Source: Massilia sp. TS11
GTDB taxonomy: Bacteria; Pseudomonadota; Gammaproteobacteria; Burkholderiales; Burkholderiaceae_D
Assembly (NCBI RefSeq): GCF_022012445.1
Contig: NZ_JAKLTS010000001.1
Coordinates: forward strand, 310,001-374,000
Length of the DNA: 64,000 nucleotides
Direction of reading: 5' to 3'
Part shown: piece after piece, positions 1-10,420 of the stretch
Layout: every line of letters begins with the position of its first letter
Numbering within the stretch: position 1 is the stretch's first letter
Made by a program: the position numbers and the translations under genes
Notes under the pieces: model-generated
Database searches by the model: none
What the model was told of the DNA's origin: nothing
The model's input: only the letters and a program-made list of their open reading frames with translations

Positions 1-1
1 G

Positions 2-736
2 GTCCAGGACCAGCTGGAGGCGGCCCTGGCCCGCTTTGCCACCGTCCCCATCGCCACCACCTGCGCCGGCCGCACCGATGCCGGCGTGCACGCCATCGAG
101 CAGGTCGTCCATTTCGACACCGACATCGAGCGCGAAATGCACGCCTGGGTGCGCGCCGCCAATTCCTTCCTGCCGCCCTCGATCAGCGTGCGCTGGGCGC
201 ATACGCTGCCGAGCCTGGCGGGCGAGGAATTCCATGCGCGCTTTTCGGCGCGTTCGCGCACCTACCACTATGTGCTGCACCGCCACCCGCACCGCTCGGC
301 CCTGCTGGCCGGCCGCGCCGGCTGGACCTTCCGTCCGCTCGACGTGGCGGCCATGCGCGCCGCGGCCGCCCACCTGATCGGCGAGCACGATTTTTCGGCC
401 TTCCGCTCCTCGCAATGCCAGGCCAAGTCGCCGGTCAAGCAGATGTACACGATCGAGCTGGCCGAGCATGGCGAGCTGCTGGTGTTCACGCTGCGCGCCA
501 GCGCATTTCTGCACCACATGGTGCGCAATATCGTCGGCAGCCTGCTCGAAGTCGGGGTCGGCAAGCGCGCGCCCGAGTGGATGGCCAGCCTGCTGGCCGG
601 GCGCAACCGCAGCGACGCCGCGCCCACCTTCATGCCCGACGGCCTCTATCTTGCCCGTATCGAATACGAGGCCAAATGGGGTCTGCCCCAGGAAGATTTT
701 GCATGCATCGTACCCGGATTAAAATCTGCGGTCTGA
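2..736 (+). CDS. truA: tRNA pseudouridine synthase A, 5'-truncated by window edge
   Basis: Converts uridines 38-40 of the tRNA anticodon arm to pseudouridine. The frame is open from base 2 and 244 residues are visible; about 30 N-terminal residues appear to lie outside the window compared with the roughly 270-residue family length. The motif [10 protein letters not shown] near the start of the fragment carries the catalytic aspartate, and the C-terminal region contains the typical segment [15 protein letters not shown]. The stop lies 34 bases inside trpF, so the two genes overlap and are probably co-transcribed and translationally coupled. truA just before trpF is a common betaproteobacterial arrangement. 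Confidence 0.95.
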   Translation, partial: VQDQLEAALARFATVPIATTCAGRTDAGVHAIEQVVHFDTDIEREMHAWVRAANSFLPPSISVRWAHTLPSLAGEEFHARFSARSRTYHYVLHRHPHRSALLAGRAGWTFRPLDVAAMRAAAAHLIGEHDFSAFRSSQCQAKSPVKQMYTIELAEHGELLVFTLRASAFLHHMVRNIVGSLLEVGVGKRAPEWMASLLAGRNRSDAAPTFMPDGLYLARIEYEAKWGLPQEDFACIVPGLKSAV

Positions 737-1341
737 CCCGCACCGAGGATGTGGCCGCTGCCGTCGCGGCCGGCGCCGACGCGCTCGGTTTCGTGTTCTA
801 CCCGAACAGCCCGCGCTATGTGAGTGTCGAGCGCGCGGCCGAACTGATCCAGGCCGTGCCGCCCTTTGTCAGCACGGTCGGCCTGTTCGTCAATGCCAGC
901 GAGGCCGAGGTGCGCCAGGCCGCCGTCGGCCTGCTGCAATTCCATGGCGACGAGACGCCGGCCGAGTGCGCGGCCCTGGCGGCGGCCGTGTCCAAACCCT
1001 TCATCCGTGCCTACCGCGTGCGCCCCGACACACGCCCGGCTGATCTGCTAGAATCTGAAGCAGCATATCGCGCCGCCAGTCCCTGGTTCGCCGGCCTCCT
1101 GCTGGATACCTGGGTCGACGCTTACGGTGGCGCCGGAAAGGTTTTTGATTGGTCTCTTATCCCAAGCGAACTCGCGCCTCGGGCCGTTTTAAGTGGTGGC
1201 TTGAGCGTACCCAACGTGACTGGCGCGGTGGCCAGTGTTCGCCCCTACGCGGTTGACGTCAGCAGTGGCGTCGAAGCGAGCAAAGGGATCAAGGATGCCC
1301 GCCTGATGGCCGATTTCATCGCGGCGGTGCGGGCAGCATAA
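703..1341 (+). CDS. trpF: Phosphoribosylanthranilate isomerase
   Basis: Catalyses the Amadori isomerisation of phosphoribosylanthranilate in tryptophan synthesis. The protein is 212 residues, normal for a monofunctional TrpF. KICGLT near the N-terminus holds the catalytic Cys, LLDTW in the middle holds the general-acid Asp, and LSGGL with the following SSGVE is the phosphate-binding end of the TIM barrel. The frame stays open upstream to 415, but homology begins at the ATG at 703 ([10 protein letters not shown]), inside the end of truA, so this start is chosen. trpB follows after 45 bases. Confidence 0.96.
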   Translation: MHRTRIKICGLTRTEDVAAAVAAGADALGFVFYPNSPRYVSVERAAELIQAVPPFVSTVGLFVNASEAEVRQAAVGLLQFHGDETPAECAALAAAVSKPFIRAYRVRPDTRPADLLESEAAYRAASPWFAGLLLDTWVDAYGGAGKVFDWSLIPSELAPRAVLSGGLSVPNVTGAVASVRPYAVDVSSGVEASKGIKDARLMADFIAAVRAA

Positions 1342-1386
1342 GGCGGGTCGTCTGGCCCGCCCCCAGCGGATCAAAGGACCTGTAGC

Positions 1387-2631
<1,245 letters not shown>

Positions 2632-2641
2632 GGAGGCAGAC

Positions 2642-3445
2642 ATGTCCCGTATCGCTGCCACCTTTTCGGCACTCAAACACGCCGGCAAGACCGGCCTGGT
2701 CACCTTCATCACGGCCGGCGATCCCGCGCCCGAGCTGACCGTCCCCCTGATGCACGCCCTGGTGGCGGGCGGGGCTGACGTGCTCGAGCTTGGCGTGCCG
2801 TTTTCCGACCCGATGGCTGAAGGGCCCGTGATCCAGCGCGCCTGCGAGCGCGCGCTGGCCAAGGGCGTCGGCATCCACCACGTGTTCGGCTTCGTCAAGG
2901 AGTTCCGCAAGACCAACCAGCACACGCCCGTGGTGCTGATGGGCTACGCCAATCCGATCGAGCGCATCGGTCCCGAGACCTTCATCGCCGCCAGCGTGGA
3001 CGCCGGGGCCGACGGCGCCATCGTGGTCGACTATCCGCCCGAGGAGTGCGAGCGCTTTGCCGGCGCCATGCGCGAGGCCGGGCTCGACCTGATCTTCCTG
3101 CTGGCGCCGACCTCGACGCCGCGGCGCATCGCCCAGGTGGCGCGCGTCGGTGGCGGCTTCAGCTACTACGTCTCGCTCAAGGGCGTGACCGGTGCCGGCC
3201 ACATCGACACGGCCGACGTGGCGCGCCGCCTGAGTGCGATCCGCGAGCACGTCAAGCTGCCGATCGGCGTCGGCTTCGGCATCCGCGACGCCGCCACGGC
3301 GCGAGCGGTGGCCGAGGTGGCGGACGCCGTCGTGATCGGATCGCGCATCATCCAGGAGCTGGAAGCGACGCCGCCCGAGCAAGCCTGCGCCGCCGTGCAG
3401 GCCTTCGTCAGCGGCATCCGCCACGCGCTCGACGCCCCGCGCTAA
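2642..3445 (+). CDS. trpA: Tryptophan synthase alpha chain, with Glu at catalytic position 60
   Basis: Cleaves indole-3-glycerol phosphate to indole and glyceraldehyde-3-phosphate and channels indole to TrpB. It has 267 residues and a strong ribosome site (AAGGAGG). Catalytic Glu49 is present in [10 protein letters not shown]. The second catalytic residue, Asp60 in the E. coli/Salmonella enzyme (PLADGP), is Glu60 here (PMAEGP; codon GAA at 2819-2821). From memory of enterobacterial mutant work, Glu at this position is at least partly tolerated; the effect here is unknown. The gene is followed by a palindromic repeat cluster and a convergent gene rather than directly by accD. Confidence 0.97.
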   Translation: MSRIAATFSALKHAGKTGLVTFITAGDPAPELTVPLMHALVAGGADVLELGVPFSDPMAEGPVIQRACERALAKGVGIHHVFGFVKEFRKTNQHTPVVLMGYANPIERIGPETFIAASVDAGADGAIVVDYPPEECERFAGAMREAGLDLIFLLAPTSTPRRIAQVARVGGGFSYYVSLKGVTGAGHIDTADVARRLSAIREHVKLPIGVGFGIRDAATARAVAEVADAVVIGSRIIQELEATPPEQACAAVQAFVSGIRHALDAPR

Positions 3446-3463
3446 GCAGCAAAGCGCTCCGGG

Positions 3464-3683
3464 TTTCCCCGCAAACAAATCGGGGTCAGACCCCAATTTC
3501 TCCGTCGGGCAAGTTTTCAGGTGGTGGAGTTGCCGCGCAAACAAATGGGGTCTGACCCCGATTTGTTTGCGGGGAAATTTAAAAAATGGGGTCAGACCCC
3601 AATTTCTCCGTCGGGCAAGTTTTTGGCTTGGCGCATTGCCGCGCAAACAAATGGGGTCTGACCCCGATTTGTTTGCGGGGAAA
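3464..3683. repeat. Composite palindromic repeat cluster (GGGGTCAGACCCC core) between convergent genes
   Basis: The 13-bp palindrome GGGGTCAGACCCC occurs in alternating orientation. A perfect 31-bp inverted repeat pairs 3464-3494 with 3547-3577. From 3482 the sequence repeats directly with a 106-bp period (3482-3587, then 3588-3683 onward); the two copies differ mainly in a short central segment. The same core with CAAACAAAT flanks recurs at 40902-40977. This resembles a dispersed REP- or MITE-like element; no transposase is present. Lying between trpA and a convergent gene, it could also end transcription from both sides. Confidence 0.85.
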
Positions 3684-3685
3684 GT

Positions 3686-4423
3686 TTAGAGGGGGCAGGC
3701 GCCGTCGAGCCAGCGTGCGATCTGTGCGCTCAGGCGCTGGCGTAGCTCGGCCGGGCCGGCGTCGCTCATGTCGTTGTGGCGCGCATCGGGTAACTTGACG
3801 ATGCAGGCACTGGGGGCCTCGTCTTTTGCCGGCAGCACGCCGGGGTCGGCTTCGGTGTCGCTCGCGCGCAGACTCAGCAGGGGGACGCTGCGCGGCAGCA
3901 CCGCGCGCCGGTTGTCCAGCGTGATCAGCCCGGCCACGGGCGCCTGGCGCGCATACTCGGCTGACTGGTCGCCGCCCAGCGAATGGCCGACCAGCAGCAG
4001 CTTGTCCCAGTCCCAACCGGACTGGCTCTTCTCGAACTGGCTGCGCACGAGCCTGAAATGGCGCAGGCCGCTCTCCCATTTCTTCTGCATCTGCGGGCGC
4101 AGCGGCGCGTTGAAGTCGAAGGCGCTGCTGTCCTCGGCCGCGTGGTCGATCGCCAGCACCACGTAACCACGTGCATTCAGGATCGCGGCCAGAAAACGGT
4201 AGCTGCGGTAGTCGATGCCGTAACCGGGACTGAGCATGGCCACCGGGCAGGGCCGCGCCGCGCTGCACGGCGGCAGCGGGTGGTAGATCTGCACGGGCAG
4301 CGGACGCAGGGTCTGCGGATCGGTCAGCACCTGCGTACTCTCGCCGGCCTGTACGGTGGCGGCCATCAGGACGCCGCTGAGACTCATCAAGCACTTCATG
4401 CGGCGATGGCGATCACTGACCAT
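3686..4423 (-). CDS. Exported alpha/beta-hydrolase (dienelactone-hydrolase/lipase-like)
   Basis: 245 residues with an N-terminal signal sequence (MKCLMSLSGVLMAATVQAG), so probably periplasmic. The nucleophile elbow GHSLGG places the catalytic Ser at about 148, and DARHND near the C-terminus offers the His. The start at 4423 is chosen because AAAGGA lies six bases upstream; a second ATG at 4399 would give a cleaner 237-residue precursor. It begins inside the 3' end of pgeF (28-base overlap) and is probably co-transcribed with it. The substrate is unknown. Confidence 0.8.
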   Translation of the reverse strand: MVSDRHRRMKCLMSLSGVLMAATVQAGESTQVLTDPQTLRPLPVQIYHPLPPCSAARPCPVAMLSPGYGIDYRSYRFLAAILNARGYVVLAIDHAAEDSSAFDFNAPLRPQMQKKWESGLRHFRLVRSQFEKSQSGWDWDKLLLVGHSLGGDQSAEYARQAPVAGLITLDNRRAVLPRSVPLLSLRASDTEADPGVLPAKDEAPSACIVKLPDARHNDMSDAGPAELRQRLSAQIARWLDGACPL

Positions 4424-5082
4424 TGCAGATCCTTTTGTGGGGTGCGCGTGGCTTGGTCGCGCCGGTAACTGTGGAAGGAGGGCGCGTCGACCGCTGGGCC
4501 GTGCCCGGCATGGCACATGGTACAGGCCGGCGCGGGCGTGCTGGCGATGCCGATCCACTCGAGCTGGGCGGCGACGATGCCGGGCAGGTTCAGCGCGCGC
4601 CCACCGGGCGACACCTCGGCGGCCAGCCACGGATATCGGGTGCGGAACTCGCTGATTAATTCGGGGTCTACGGTGTAGCAGCAGGCGCTGGCTGTGGGGC
4701 CGATGGCGGCCACCCAGTCCTGCACGGCGTCGCCGCGCGCGGCCAGCAGCTCGCCAAAGCGCAGCACGATGCCCTCGAGCGCGCCGCGCCAGCCGGCATG
4801 CAGGGCGGCCACCGCGCGGCCGTCGCGCCGCGCCAGCAGGATCGGCGCGCAGTCGGCCGTGGCAATCGCCAGCAGGCGGCCCGGGGCGGTGGTGAACATG
4901 CCGTCGGCCTCGCCGACATCGCCATCCGCGGGGCCGACCTGCACGATGCGGGTGCCGTGTCGTTCGTGCTGGATGGGGCGGCGCGGCCACAGGTCGGGAT
5001 AGGCCTGGTCCATCGCGTCCCAGCGGGTGCCGAAGCCGTGGACGACGCCGGGCAGGGTCTGGAGCAGGGGAGAATGCAGCAT
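4396..5082 (-). CDS. pgeF: Peptidoglycan editing factor / multicopper-type purine nucleoside phosphorylase, YfiH family
   Basis: Homologue of the YfiH/PgeF (DUF152, formerly called polyphenol oxidase) family, reported to act on mispaired muropeptides and on purine nucleosides. Visible family motifs are HGFGTRW near the start, TADCAPILL, HAGWRG, GPTASACCY and the C-terminal SYRRD; the Cys and His residues of these motifs form the zinc site in known members. The frame is open to 5151, but the ATG at 5082 (MLHSPLLQTLPG) gives the usual 228-residue length. The stop overlaps the following hydrolase gene. It sits on the opposite strand between trpA and accD. Confidence 0.88.
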   Translation of the reverse strand: MLHSPLLQTLPGVVHGFGTRWDAMDQAYPDLWPRRPIQHERHGTRIVQVGPADGDVGEADGMFTTAPGRLLAIATADCAPILLARRDGRAVAALHAGWRGALEGIVLRFGELLAARGDAVQDWVAAIGPTASACCYTVDPELISEFRTRYPWLAAEVSPGGRALNLPGIVAAQLEWIGIASTPAPACTMCHAGHGPAVDAPSFHSYRRDQATRTPQKDLQWSVIAIAA

Positions 5083-5133
5083 GGTGTCCAATATCTTAGG
5101 CGGGAATTGACAATCTTGTAAATGCTTTAAGGT

Positions 5134-5162
5134 TCGACAAGGTCCTTCCAAACGGCTACACT
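5134..5162 (+). promoter_or_regulatory. Candidate sigma70 promoter of accD
   Basis: TCGACA at 5134-5139 and TACACT at 5157-5162 are separated by 17 bases and lie about 35 bases before the accD start, downstream of the divergent pgeF start. The match to consensus is only moderate. Confidence 0.4.
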
Positions 5163-5195
5163 TACGGCGTTTTTATTGCCGTACAAGGAGATCGT

Positions 5196-6068
5196 ATGAG
5201 TTGGCTGGAAAAACTGCTGCCCCCGCGCATCCAGCGCACGGACGCTACCGCGCGCAAAACGATGCCGGAAGGCCTGTGGGTCAAGTGCCCCTCGTGCGAA
5301 GCTGTCCTCTATCGTACCGACCTCGAATCGAATCTGCACGTCTGCCCCAAGTGTGATCACCATATGCGCATCCGCGCCCGTGAGCGCCTCGATGCCCTGC
5401 TCGACGATGGTGGGCGTTACGAAATCGGCCAGGAAACCCTGCCGGTCGACAGCCTGAAATTCAAGGATTCCAAAAAATATCCGGACCGTCTGAAAGCGGC
5501 CATGGAAGGCACGGGCGAAACCGATGCCCTGGTCGTCATGGGCGGCGCCATCATGAGCATGCCGGTCGTCGTGGCCTGCTTCGAATTCGAATTCATGGGG
5601 GGCTCGATGGGCTCGGTCGTGGGTGAGCGCTTCGTGCGCGGCGCCCAGACGGCGCTCGAACAGAAAGTGCCTTTCATCTGCGTCACCGCCACCGGCGGCG
5701 CGCGCATGCAGGAAGGTCTGCTGTCGCTGATGCAGATGGCCAAGACCACGGCCATGCTGACCAAACTGTCCGAGAAAAAGCTGCCCTTCATCTCGGTCCT
5801 GACCGACCCGACCATGGGCGGCGTTTCGGCCTCCTTCGCCTTCATGGGCGATGTGGTGATGGCCGAACCCAAGGCCCTGATCGGCTTTGCCGGCCCGCGC
5901 GTGATCGAAAACACGGTGCGCGAAAAGCTGCCCGAAGGTTTCCAGCGTGCCGAGTTCCTGCTGCAAAAGGGCGCGATCGACATGGTGGTCGACCGCCGCA
6001 AGATGCGCGAAGAAATCGCCCGTCTGCTGGCCCTGCTGCAGAATCAGCCTGCTGAAGTCGTCGCTTAA
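5196..6068 (+). CDS. accD: Acetyl-CoA carboxylase carboxyltransferase subunit beta
   Basis: Beta half of the carboxyltransferase that moves CO2 from biotin to acetyl-CoA to make malonyl-CoA for fatty acid synthesis. It has 290 residues with a strong ribosome site (AAGGAG). The N-terminal zinc ribbon is Cys31/Cys34/Cys50/Cys53 (CPSC...CPKC), followed by the crotonase-fold core with [11 protein letters not shown] and GFAGPRVIE. accD upstream of folC is conserved in proteobacteria. A hairpin terminator follows directly, so folC expression may partly rely on read-through. Confidence 0.98.
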   Translation: MSWLEKLLPPRIQRTDATARKTMPEGLWVKCPSCEAVLYRTDLESNLHVCPKCDHHMRIRARERLDALLDDGGRYEIGQETLPVDSLKFKDSKKYPDRLKAAMEGTGETDALVVMGGAIMSMPVVVACFEFEFMGGSMGSVVGERFVRGAQTALEQKVPFICVTATGGARMQEGLLSLMQMAKTTAMLTKLSEKKLPFISVLTDPTMGGVSASFAFMGDVVMAEPKALIGFAGPRVIENTVREKLPEGFQRAEFLLQKGAIDMVVDRRKMREEIARLLALLQNQPAEVVA

Positions 6069-6080
6069 TCTTTCCTGCCC

Positions 6081-6109
6081 ACGGGCGCGCGTTCTGCGCG
6101 CCCGTTTTC
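6081..6109 (+). terminator. Hairpin terminator between accD and folC
   Basis: A 10-bp GC-rich stem (ACGGGCGCGC at 6081-6090 with GCGCGCCCGT at 6096-6105), a five-base loop, then a short T-rich tail. It ends just before the folC start and could act as a terminator or attenuator inside the accD-folC unit. Confidence 0.65.
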
Positions 6110-6115
6110 ATTTCC

Positions 6116-7402
6116 ATGTTGACCAAGCCCGCTACTCTGCCTGACTGGCTCGCTCTGCTCGAGTCGCGCCACGCCATCACGCATATCGATATGGGGCTGG
6201 ACCGCGTGCGCGCCGTCAAGGAGCGCATGGGTCTGGCCTTTTCCTGTCCCGTCATCATGGTCGCCGGCACCAATGGCAAGGGCTCGACCTGCGCCATGCT
6301 CGAGTCGATCCTGCTGACGGCCGGCTACCGTGTCGGCCTCTACATCAAGCCGCACTTCCTGCACTTTAACGAGCGCGCGCGCCTCAATGGCGAGATGGCC
6401 GATGATGCCGCCCTCGTGGCCGCCTTTGACTTTGTCGAGGCCCAGCGCGGCGACACCGACCTGACCTATTTCGAATTCACCACCCTGGCCATCATGTATC
6501 TGCTGAGCCAGGCGCCGCTCGATGTGGTGATCCTCGAAGTGGGCCTCGGCGGCCGCCTCGACGCCGTCAATGTGGTCGATGCCGATGTGGCGATCGTGAC
6601 CAGCATCGACCTCGACCACATGGATTATCTGGGCGATACGCGCGACAAGATCGGCTATGAAAAGGCCGGTATCTACCGTCCCGGCAAGGCCGCGATCTGC
6701 AGCGACCCGCTGCCGCCTCAGGGCCTGATCGACCACGCCACGGCCATCGGCGCCGATCTGTGGCTGCTCGGGCGCGACTTCAACTACATGGGCGACAAGC
6801 AGCAGTGGAGCTATGGCGGCCGCGGCAAGCGCTTCAATTCGCTCGCCTATCCGGCCCTGCGCGGCGCCAATCAGCTGCTCAATGCCGCAGCCGCGCTGGC
6901 TGCGCTCGAGGTGCTCAAGCTGGATTTGCCGGTCGGCGCTCAGGACGTGCGCACCGGCCTCGTCACGGTGGAGCTGCCGGGCCGCTTCCAGGTGCTGCCG
7001 GGCCGTCCGGTCGTCATCTACGACGTGGCCCACAATCCGCACGCGGCCGCGGCGCTCGGCCAGAACCTCGGCAATATGGGCTTCTACCGCTACACCTATG
7101 CGGTGTTCGGCGTCATGCAGGACAAGGACATCGACGGCGTCATCAAGCCGCTGGCCGATCAGGTCGACCACTGGAATGTGTGCACGCTCGATTCGCCGCG
7201 CGCGGCCAATGCCGAGGACTTGGTTGCCCGCATCAGCAGCCTGCCGCCGCGTCCGGAACGCACGGTCCAGGCCTTCGCCGACCCCGGCGCCGCCTTCGCT
7301 GATGCGCTCAGTCGTGCTGGAGAGAATGATAGAATTGTGGTCTTTGGTTCCTTCTACACCGTTGCCGGTGTGATGGCCGCCAGAAAATCCTCTTCACACT
7401 GA
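6116..7402 (+). CDS. folC: Bifunctional dihydrofolate synthase / folylpolyglutamate synthase
   Basis: ATP-dependent Mur-ligase-family enzyme that adds glutamate to dihydropteroate and to reduced folates. The 428-residue length is normal. The P-loop is GTNGKGST at residues 51-58; HFLHFNERARLNG is the omega-loop/substrate region, and VYDVAHNPHAAA is the C-terminal folate ligase signature. The SPOR gene begins 12 bases after the stop, so the two are probably co-transcribed. Confidence 0.96.
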   Translation: MLTKPATLPDWLALLESRHAITHIDMGLDRVRAVKERMGLAFSCPVIMVAGTNGKGSTCAMLESILLTAGYRVGLYIKPHFLHFNERARLNGEMADDAALVAAFDFVEAQRGDTDLTYFEFTTLAIMYLLSQAPLDVVILEVGLGGRLDAVNVVDADVAIVTSIDLDHMDYLGDTRDKIGYEKAGIYRPGKAAICSDPLPPQGLIDHATAIGADLWLLGRDFNYMGDKQQWSYGGRGKRFNSLAYPALRGANQLLNAAAALAALEVLKLDLPVGAQDVRTGLVTVELPGRFQVLPGRPVVIYDVAHNPHAAAALGQNLGNMGFYRYTYAVFGVMQDKDIDGVIKPLADQVDHWNVCTLDSPRAANAEDLVARISSLPPRPERTVQAFADPGAAFADALSRAGENDRIVVFGSFYTVAGVMAARKSSSH

Positions 7403-7413
7403 AAAGATTTCGC

Positions 7414-8376
7414 ATGGGCTTGCTCTCCTTCCTGAAGAAAAACAAGCAAGAAGAGGCCGCATACGGCGGCCGCAGCGATGATGATCTCGCGGCCGTGGCC
7501 CGCTCCAAACGCCCGAGCAATGCGGGCGGGCGCGGCAAGGGCGCTGGCGCCGATCCGCTGCTGCCAGAGAAGAAACGCGCGCGCCGCCGTCTGGTCGGCG
7601 CCTTCGCCCTGGCCCTGGCCGCAGCCGTCGGCCTGCCCATGATTCTCGATTCCGAGCCCAAGCCGCTCGCGAGCGATATCGACATCCGGATTCCGTCCAA
7701 GGACAAGGCCGCGCCGCTGCCGGCCCCGGCCGCAGCGCCCGCGCCGGCCACGGCCGCCGCCAGTGCCGCTCTCGATCCGAAGGAAGAAATCGTCGACCCG
7801 GCCAAGGTCGCCGCCAAGCCGGCCGATCCACCCGCCGTGGCCCTGCGCGAGGCCAAGCCCGAGCCGGCCAAGGCCGAACCGGCGAAAGCCGAGGCGCCCA
7901 AGCCCGAGCCCGCGAAGCTGGAGCCGCCCAAGCCCGACGTGAAAAAGCCGGAACCGAAAACGGCCGAGGCGCCCAAGCCCGAGGCGAAGAAGCCCGAGCC
8001 GAAGGCCGCCGAGGCCAAACACGACAGCAAGGACAGCAAGCCGGCCGCCAAGCCCGAGCCGAAAGCGGCCGAGGCCAAGTCGACCAAGGCGGCCGATGAC
8101 GCGCGCGCACTGGCCATCCTGGAAGGCAAGCCGGCCGAGAAGCCGGCCGCCGATGGCCAGAAATTCGTGGTCCAGGTGGGCGCCTTCAGCGCCGAGAAAG
8201 TCGCCGAAGTGCAGGACAAGCTGAAAGCCGCCGGCATCGCCTCGTTCACCCAGAAAATTCCGGGCAATGGCCTGACCCGTGTGCGCGTCGGCCCCTTCGG
8301 CAGCCGCGAGGAAGCCGACAAGGCCAGCGCCCGCATCAAGGCCCTGGGGCTCGCCGGTTCGGTGATGGGCGCCTAA
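7414..8376 (+). CDS. SPOR-domain cell-division protein (DedD-like)
   Basis: 320 residues. A basic cytoplasmic N-terminus (about 1-60) is followed by one membrane segment (about 62-77), then a long low-complexity region (about 90-240) built from degenerate Ala-Lys-Pro-Glu blocks such as AKPEPAKAE, and a C-terminal SPOR domain (about 247-320) starting KFVVQVGAF. SPOR domains bind denuded septal peptidoglycan. Topology and position between folC and cvpA match DedD. The AKPE region is probably an extended periplasmic tether. The symbol is left blank because the name rests mainly on architecture and context. Confidence 0.85.
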   Translation: MGLLSFLKKNKQEEAAYGGRSDDDLAAVARSKRPSNAGGRGKGAGADPLLPEKKRARRRLVGAFALALAAAVGLPMILDSEPKPLASDIDIRIPSKDKAAPLPAPAAAPAPATAAASAALDPKEEIVDPAKVAAKPADPPAVALREAKPEPAKAEPAKAEAPKPEPAKLEPPKPDVKKPEPKTAEAPKPEAKKPEPKAAEAKHDSKDSKPAAKPEPKAAEAKSTKAADDARALAILEGKPAEKPAADGQKFVVQVGAFSAEKVAEVQDKLKAAGIASFTQKIPGNGLTRVRVGPFGSREEADKASARIKALGLAGSVMGA

Positions 8377-8382
8377 GCGGCC

Positions 8383-8871
8383 GTGACGCTGTTCGATTAC
8401 ATCGTCCTGTTCGTGCTCGGCTGCTCGGTGGTGATCGGGCTGCTGCGCGGATTGGTGAAGGAAATGTTGTCGCTGGCGGGCTGGGTGCTGGCCTTTGTGG
8501 TGGCCAATGCCTACAGCGCCCAGCTGGCCGTGCTGCTGCCGGCCGCCGTGCCCGGTGAGACGGTGCGGCTGATGTTGGCGTTTATTGCTTTGTTTGTCGG
8601 CGTGCGCCTGCTGGTGGGCCTGTTTGGCATGGCGCTCGACGCGCTGCTCAAGGCCACCGGACTGACGCTCGCCGATCGCGGCCTGGGCGCCCTGTTTGGC
8701 CTGGCGAGGGGCATGGTGTTTGTATTAGCTGGTGTAATGCTGTGCGGGATGACCGACCTGCCCAAGCAAGCTTTCTGGAAATCGGCGCTGTTGAGTCCCT
8801 GGGCGGAATCCGGCGTTCGTTGGGTCAAGCCCCATTTGCCGGAAGCCCTGGCCCAGCACGTGCATTATTGA
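8383..8871 (+). CDS. cvpA: Colicin V production protein family (CvpA) membrane protein
   Basis: 162-residue inner-membrane protein with about four hydrophobic helices (near residues 5-25, 28-48, 65-85 and 103-123). CvpA was named for its effect on colicin V production; its molecular role is unsettled. The start is GTG, six bases after the SPOR stop. Immediate placement before purF is the classical cvpA-purF pair. Confidence 0.9.
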   Translation: MTLFDYIVLFVLGCSVVIGLLRGLVKEMLSLAGWVLAFVVANAYSAQLAVLLPAAVPGETVRLMLAFIALFVGVRLLVGLFGMALDALLKATGLTLADRGLGALFGLARGMVFVLAGVMLCGMTDLPKQAFWKSALLSPWAESGVRWVKPHLPEALAQHVHY

Positions 8872-8893
8872 ATTCTCATCTTAGGAGCACATC

Positions 8894-10420
8894 ATGTGTG
8901 GCATCGTCGGACTCGTTTCGCACGCCCCCGTCAACCAAATGCTGTACGACGCCTTGCTGCTGCTGCAGCACCGCGGCCAGGACGCCGCCGGCATCGCGAC
9001 CAGCAATAGCGGCACCTTCTCGATGTACAAGGCCAATGGCCTCGTGCGCGACGTGTTCCGCACCCGCAATATGCGCTCGCTGCTCGGCAACTCCGGGATC
9101 GGCCATGTGCGCTACCCGACCGCCGGTTCCTCGAGCGAGGAAGAGGCTCAGCCCTTCTACGTCAACGCGCCTTTCGGCATCACCCTGGCCCACAACGGCA
9201 ACCTGACCAATTGGGAACATCTGAAGCAGGACATGTTCACCAATGACCGCCGCCACATCAACACCAATTCCGACTCGGAAGTGCTGCTCAATGTGCTGGC
9301 CCACGAAATCCAGGAAGCCAGCTCGGGCACCACGCTCGACCCGGCGGCCCTGTTCAAGGCCGTGCGCGTGCTGCACAAGCGCGTGCGCGGCGCCTACGCG
9401 GCGGTGGCGCAGATCTCGGGCCACGGCCTGCTGGCCTTCCGCGATCCGTTTGGCATCCGTCCCCTGTGCTACGGCATCATGGAAACCGAGAGCGGCAAGA
9501 GCGAATACATGGTCGCCTCGGAATCGGTGGCGCTGGAAGGCATGGGCTACCGCTTCGTGCGCGACATCGCCCCGGGCGAGGCCATCTTCATCGACCTCGA
9601 CGGCGGCGTGCATACCGAGCAGTGCCATGACAACCCGACGCTCAACATCTGCGCCTTCGAATACGTCTACCTGGCCCGTCCGGACTCGGTGATCGATGGC
9701 GCCTCGGTGTATGCGACCCGTCTGCGCATGGGCGAATACCTGGCCGACAAGATCAAGCAGCAGTTCTCGGCCGGCGACATCGACGTGGTGATGCCGATCC
9801 CCGATTCCTCGCGCCCGGCCGCGATTCAGCTGGCGCTCAAGCTCGGCATCGAATACCGCGAAGGCTTCATCAAGAACCGCTACATCGGCCGCACCTTCAT
9901 CATGCCGGGTCAGGCCATGCGCAAGAAGTCCGTGCGCCAGAAGCTCAATGCCATCGGCGCCGAATTCAAGGGCAAGACCGTGCTGCTGGTTGACGATTCG
10001 ATCGTGCGCGGCACCACCTCGCGCGAAATCGTGCAGATGGCGCGCGAATCGGGCGCCAAGAAAGTGATCTTCGCCTCGGCCGCGCCGCCGGTGCTGTACC
10101 CGAATGTGTACGGCATCGACATGCCGACCCGCGACGAGCTGATCGCCTTCGGCCGTTCGCACGAGGAAATCTGCCGCGAAATCACGGCCGACGCGCTCGT
10201 CTATCAGGACGTGGACGCGCTCAAGCGCTCGATCTATGACGTCAATCCGGAGCTGCAGTCCTTCGAGGCCTCGTGCTTCGATGGCATCTACGTGACCGGC
10301 GACGTGACCCCGCAATACCTGGACCGCCTCGAGTTCGCGCGCCACCACCCGACCAAGTCGGTGATCGAAGACGCCACGCGCACCCAGCTGAACCTGAACA
10401 AGGCCACGACGGAACAATGA
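8894..10420 (+). CDS. purF: Amidophosphoribosyltransferase
   Basis: First committed enzyme of purine synthesis: transfers glutamine amide nitrogen to PRPP. It has 508 residues and an AGGAG ribosome site. Cys2 in MCGIVGLV is the N-terminal glutaminase nucleophile exposed after Met removal, so there is no propeptide. The PRPP-binding loop VLLVDDSIVRGTTS lies near residues 362-376. The stop overlaps the next gene's start in an ATGA arrangement, indicating translational coupling. Confidence 0.98.
   Translation: MCGIVGLVSHAPVNQMLYDALLLLQHRGQDAAGIATSNSGTFSMYKANGLVRDVFRTRNMRSLLGNSGIGHVRYPTAGSSSEEEAQPFYVNAPFGITLAHNGNLTNWEHLKQDMFTNDRRHINTNSDSEVLLNVLAHEIQEASSGTTLDPAALFKAVRVLHKRVRGAYAAVAQISGHGLLAFRDPFGIRPLCYGIMETESGKSEYMVASESVALEGMGYRFVRDIAPGEAIFIDLDGGVHTEQCHDNPTLNICAFEYVYLARPDSVIDGASVYATRLRMGEYLADKIKQQFSAGDIDVVMPIPDSSRPAAIQLALKLGIEYREGFIKNRYIGRTFIMPGQAMRKKSVRQKLNAIGAEFKGKTVLLVDDSIVRGTTSREIVQMARESGAKKVIFASAAPPVLYPNVYGIDMPTRDELIAFGRSHEEICREITADALVYQDVDALKRSIYDVNPELQSFEASCFDGIYVTGDVTPQYLDRLEFARHHPTKSVIEDATRTQLNLNKATTEQ

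Noticed and set aside
415..702. N-terminal extension of trpF into truA
   Set aside because: The extra 96 residues are out-of-frame truA sequence; TrpF homology starts at the ATG at 703.
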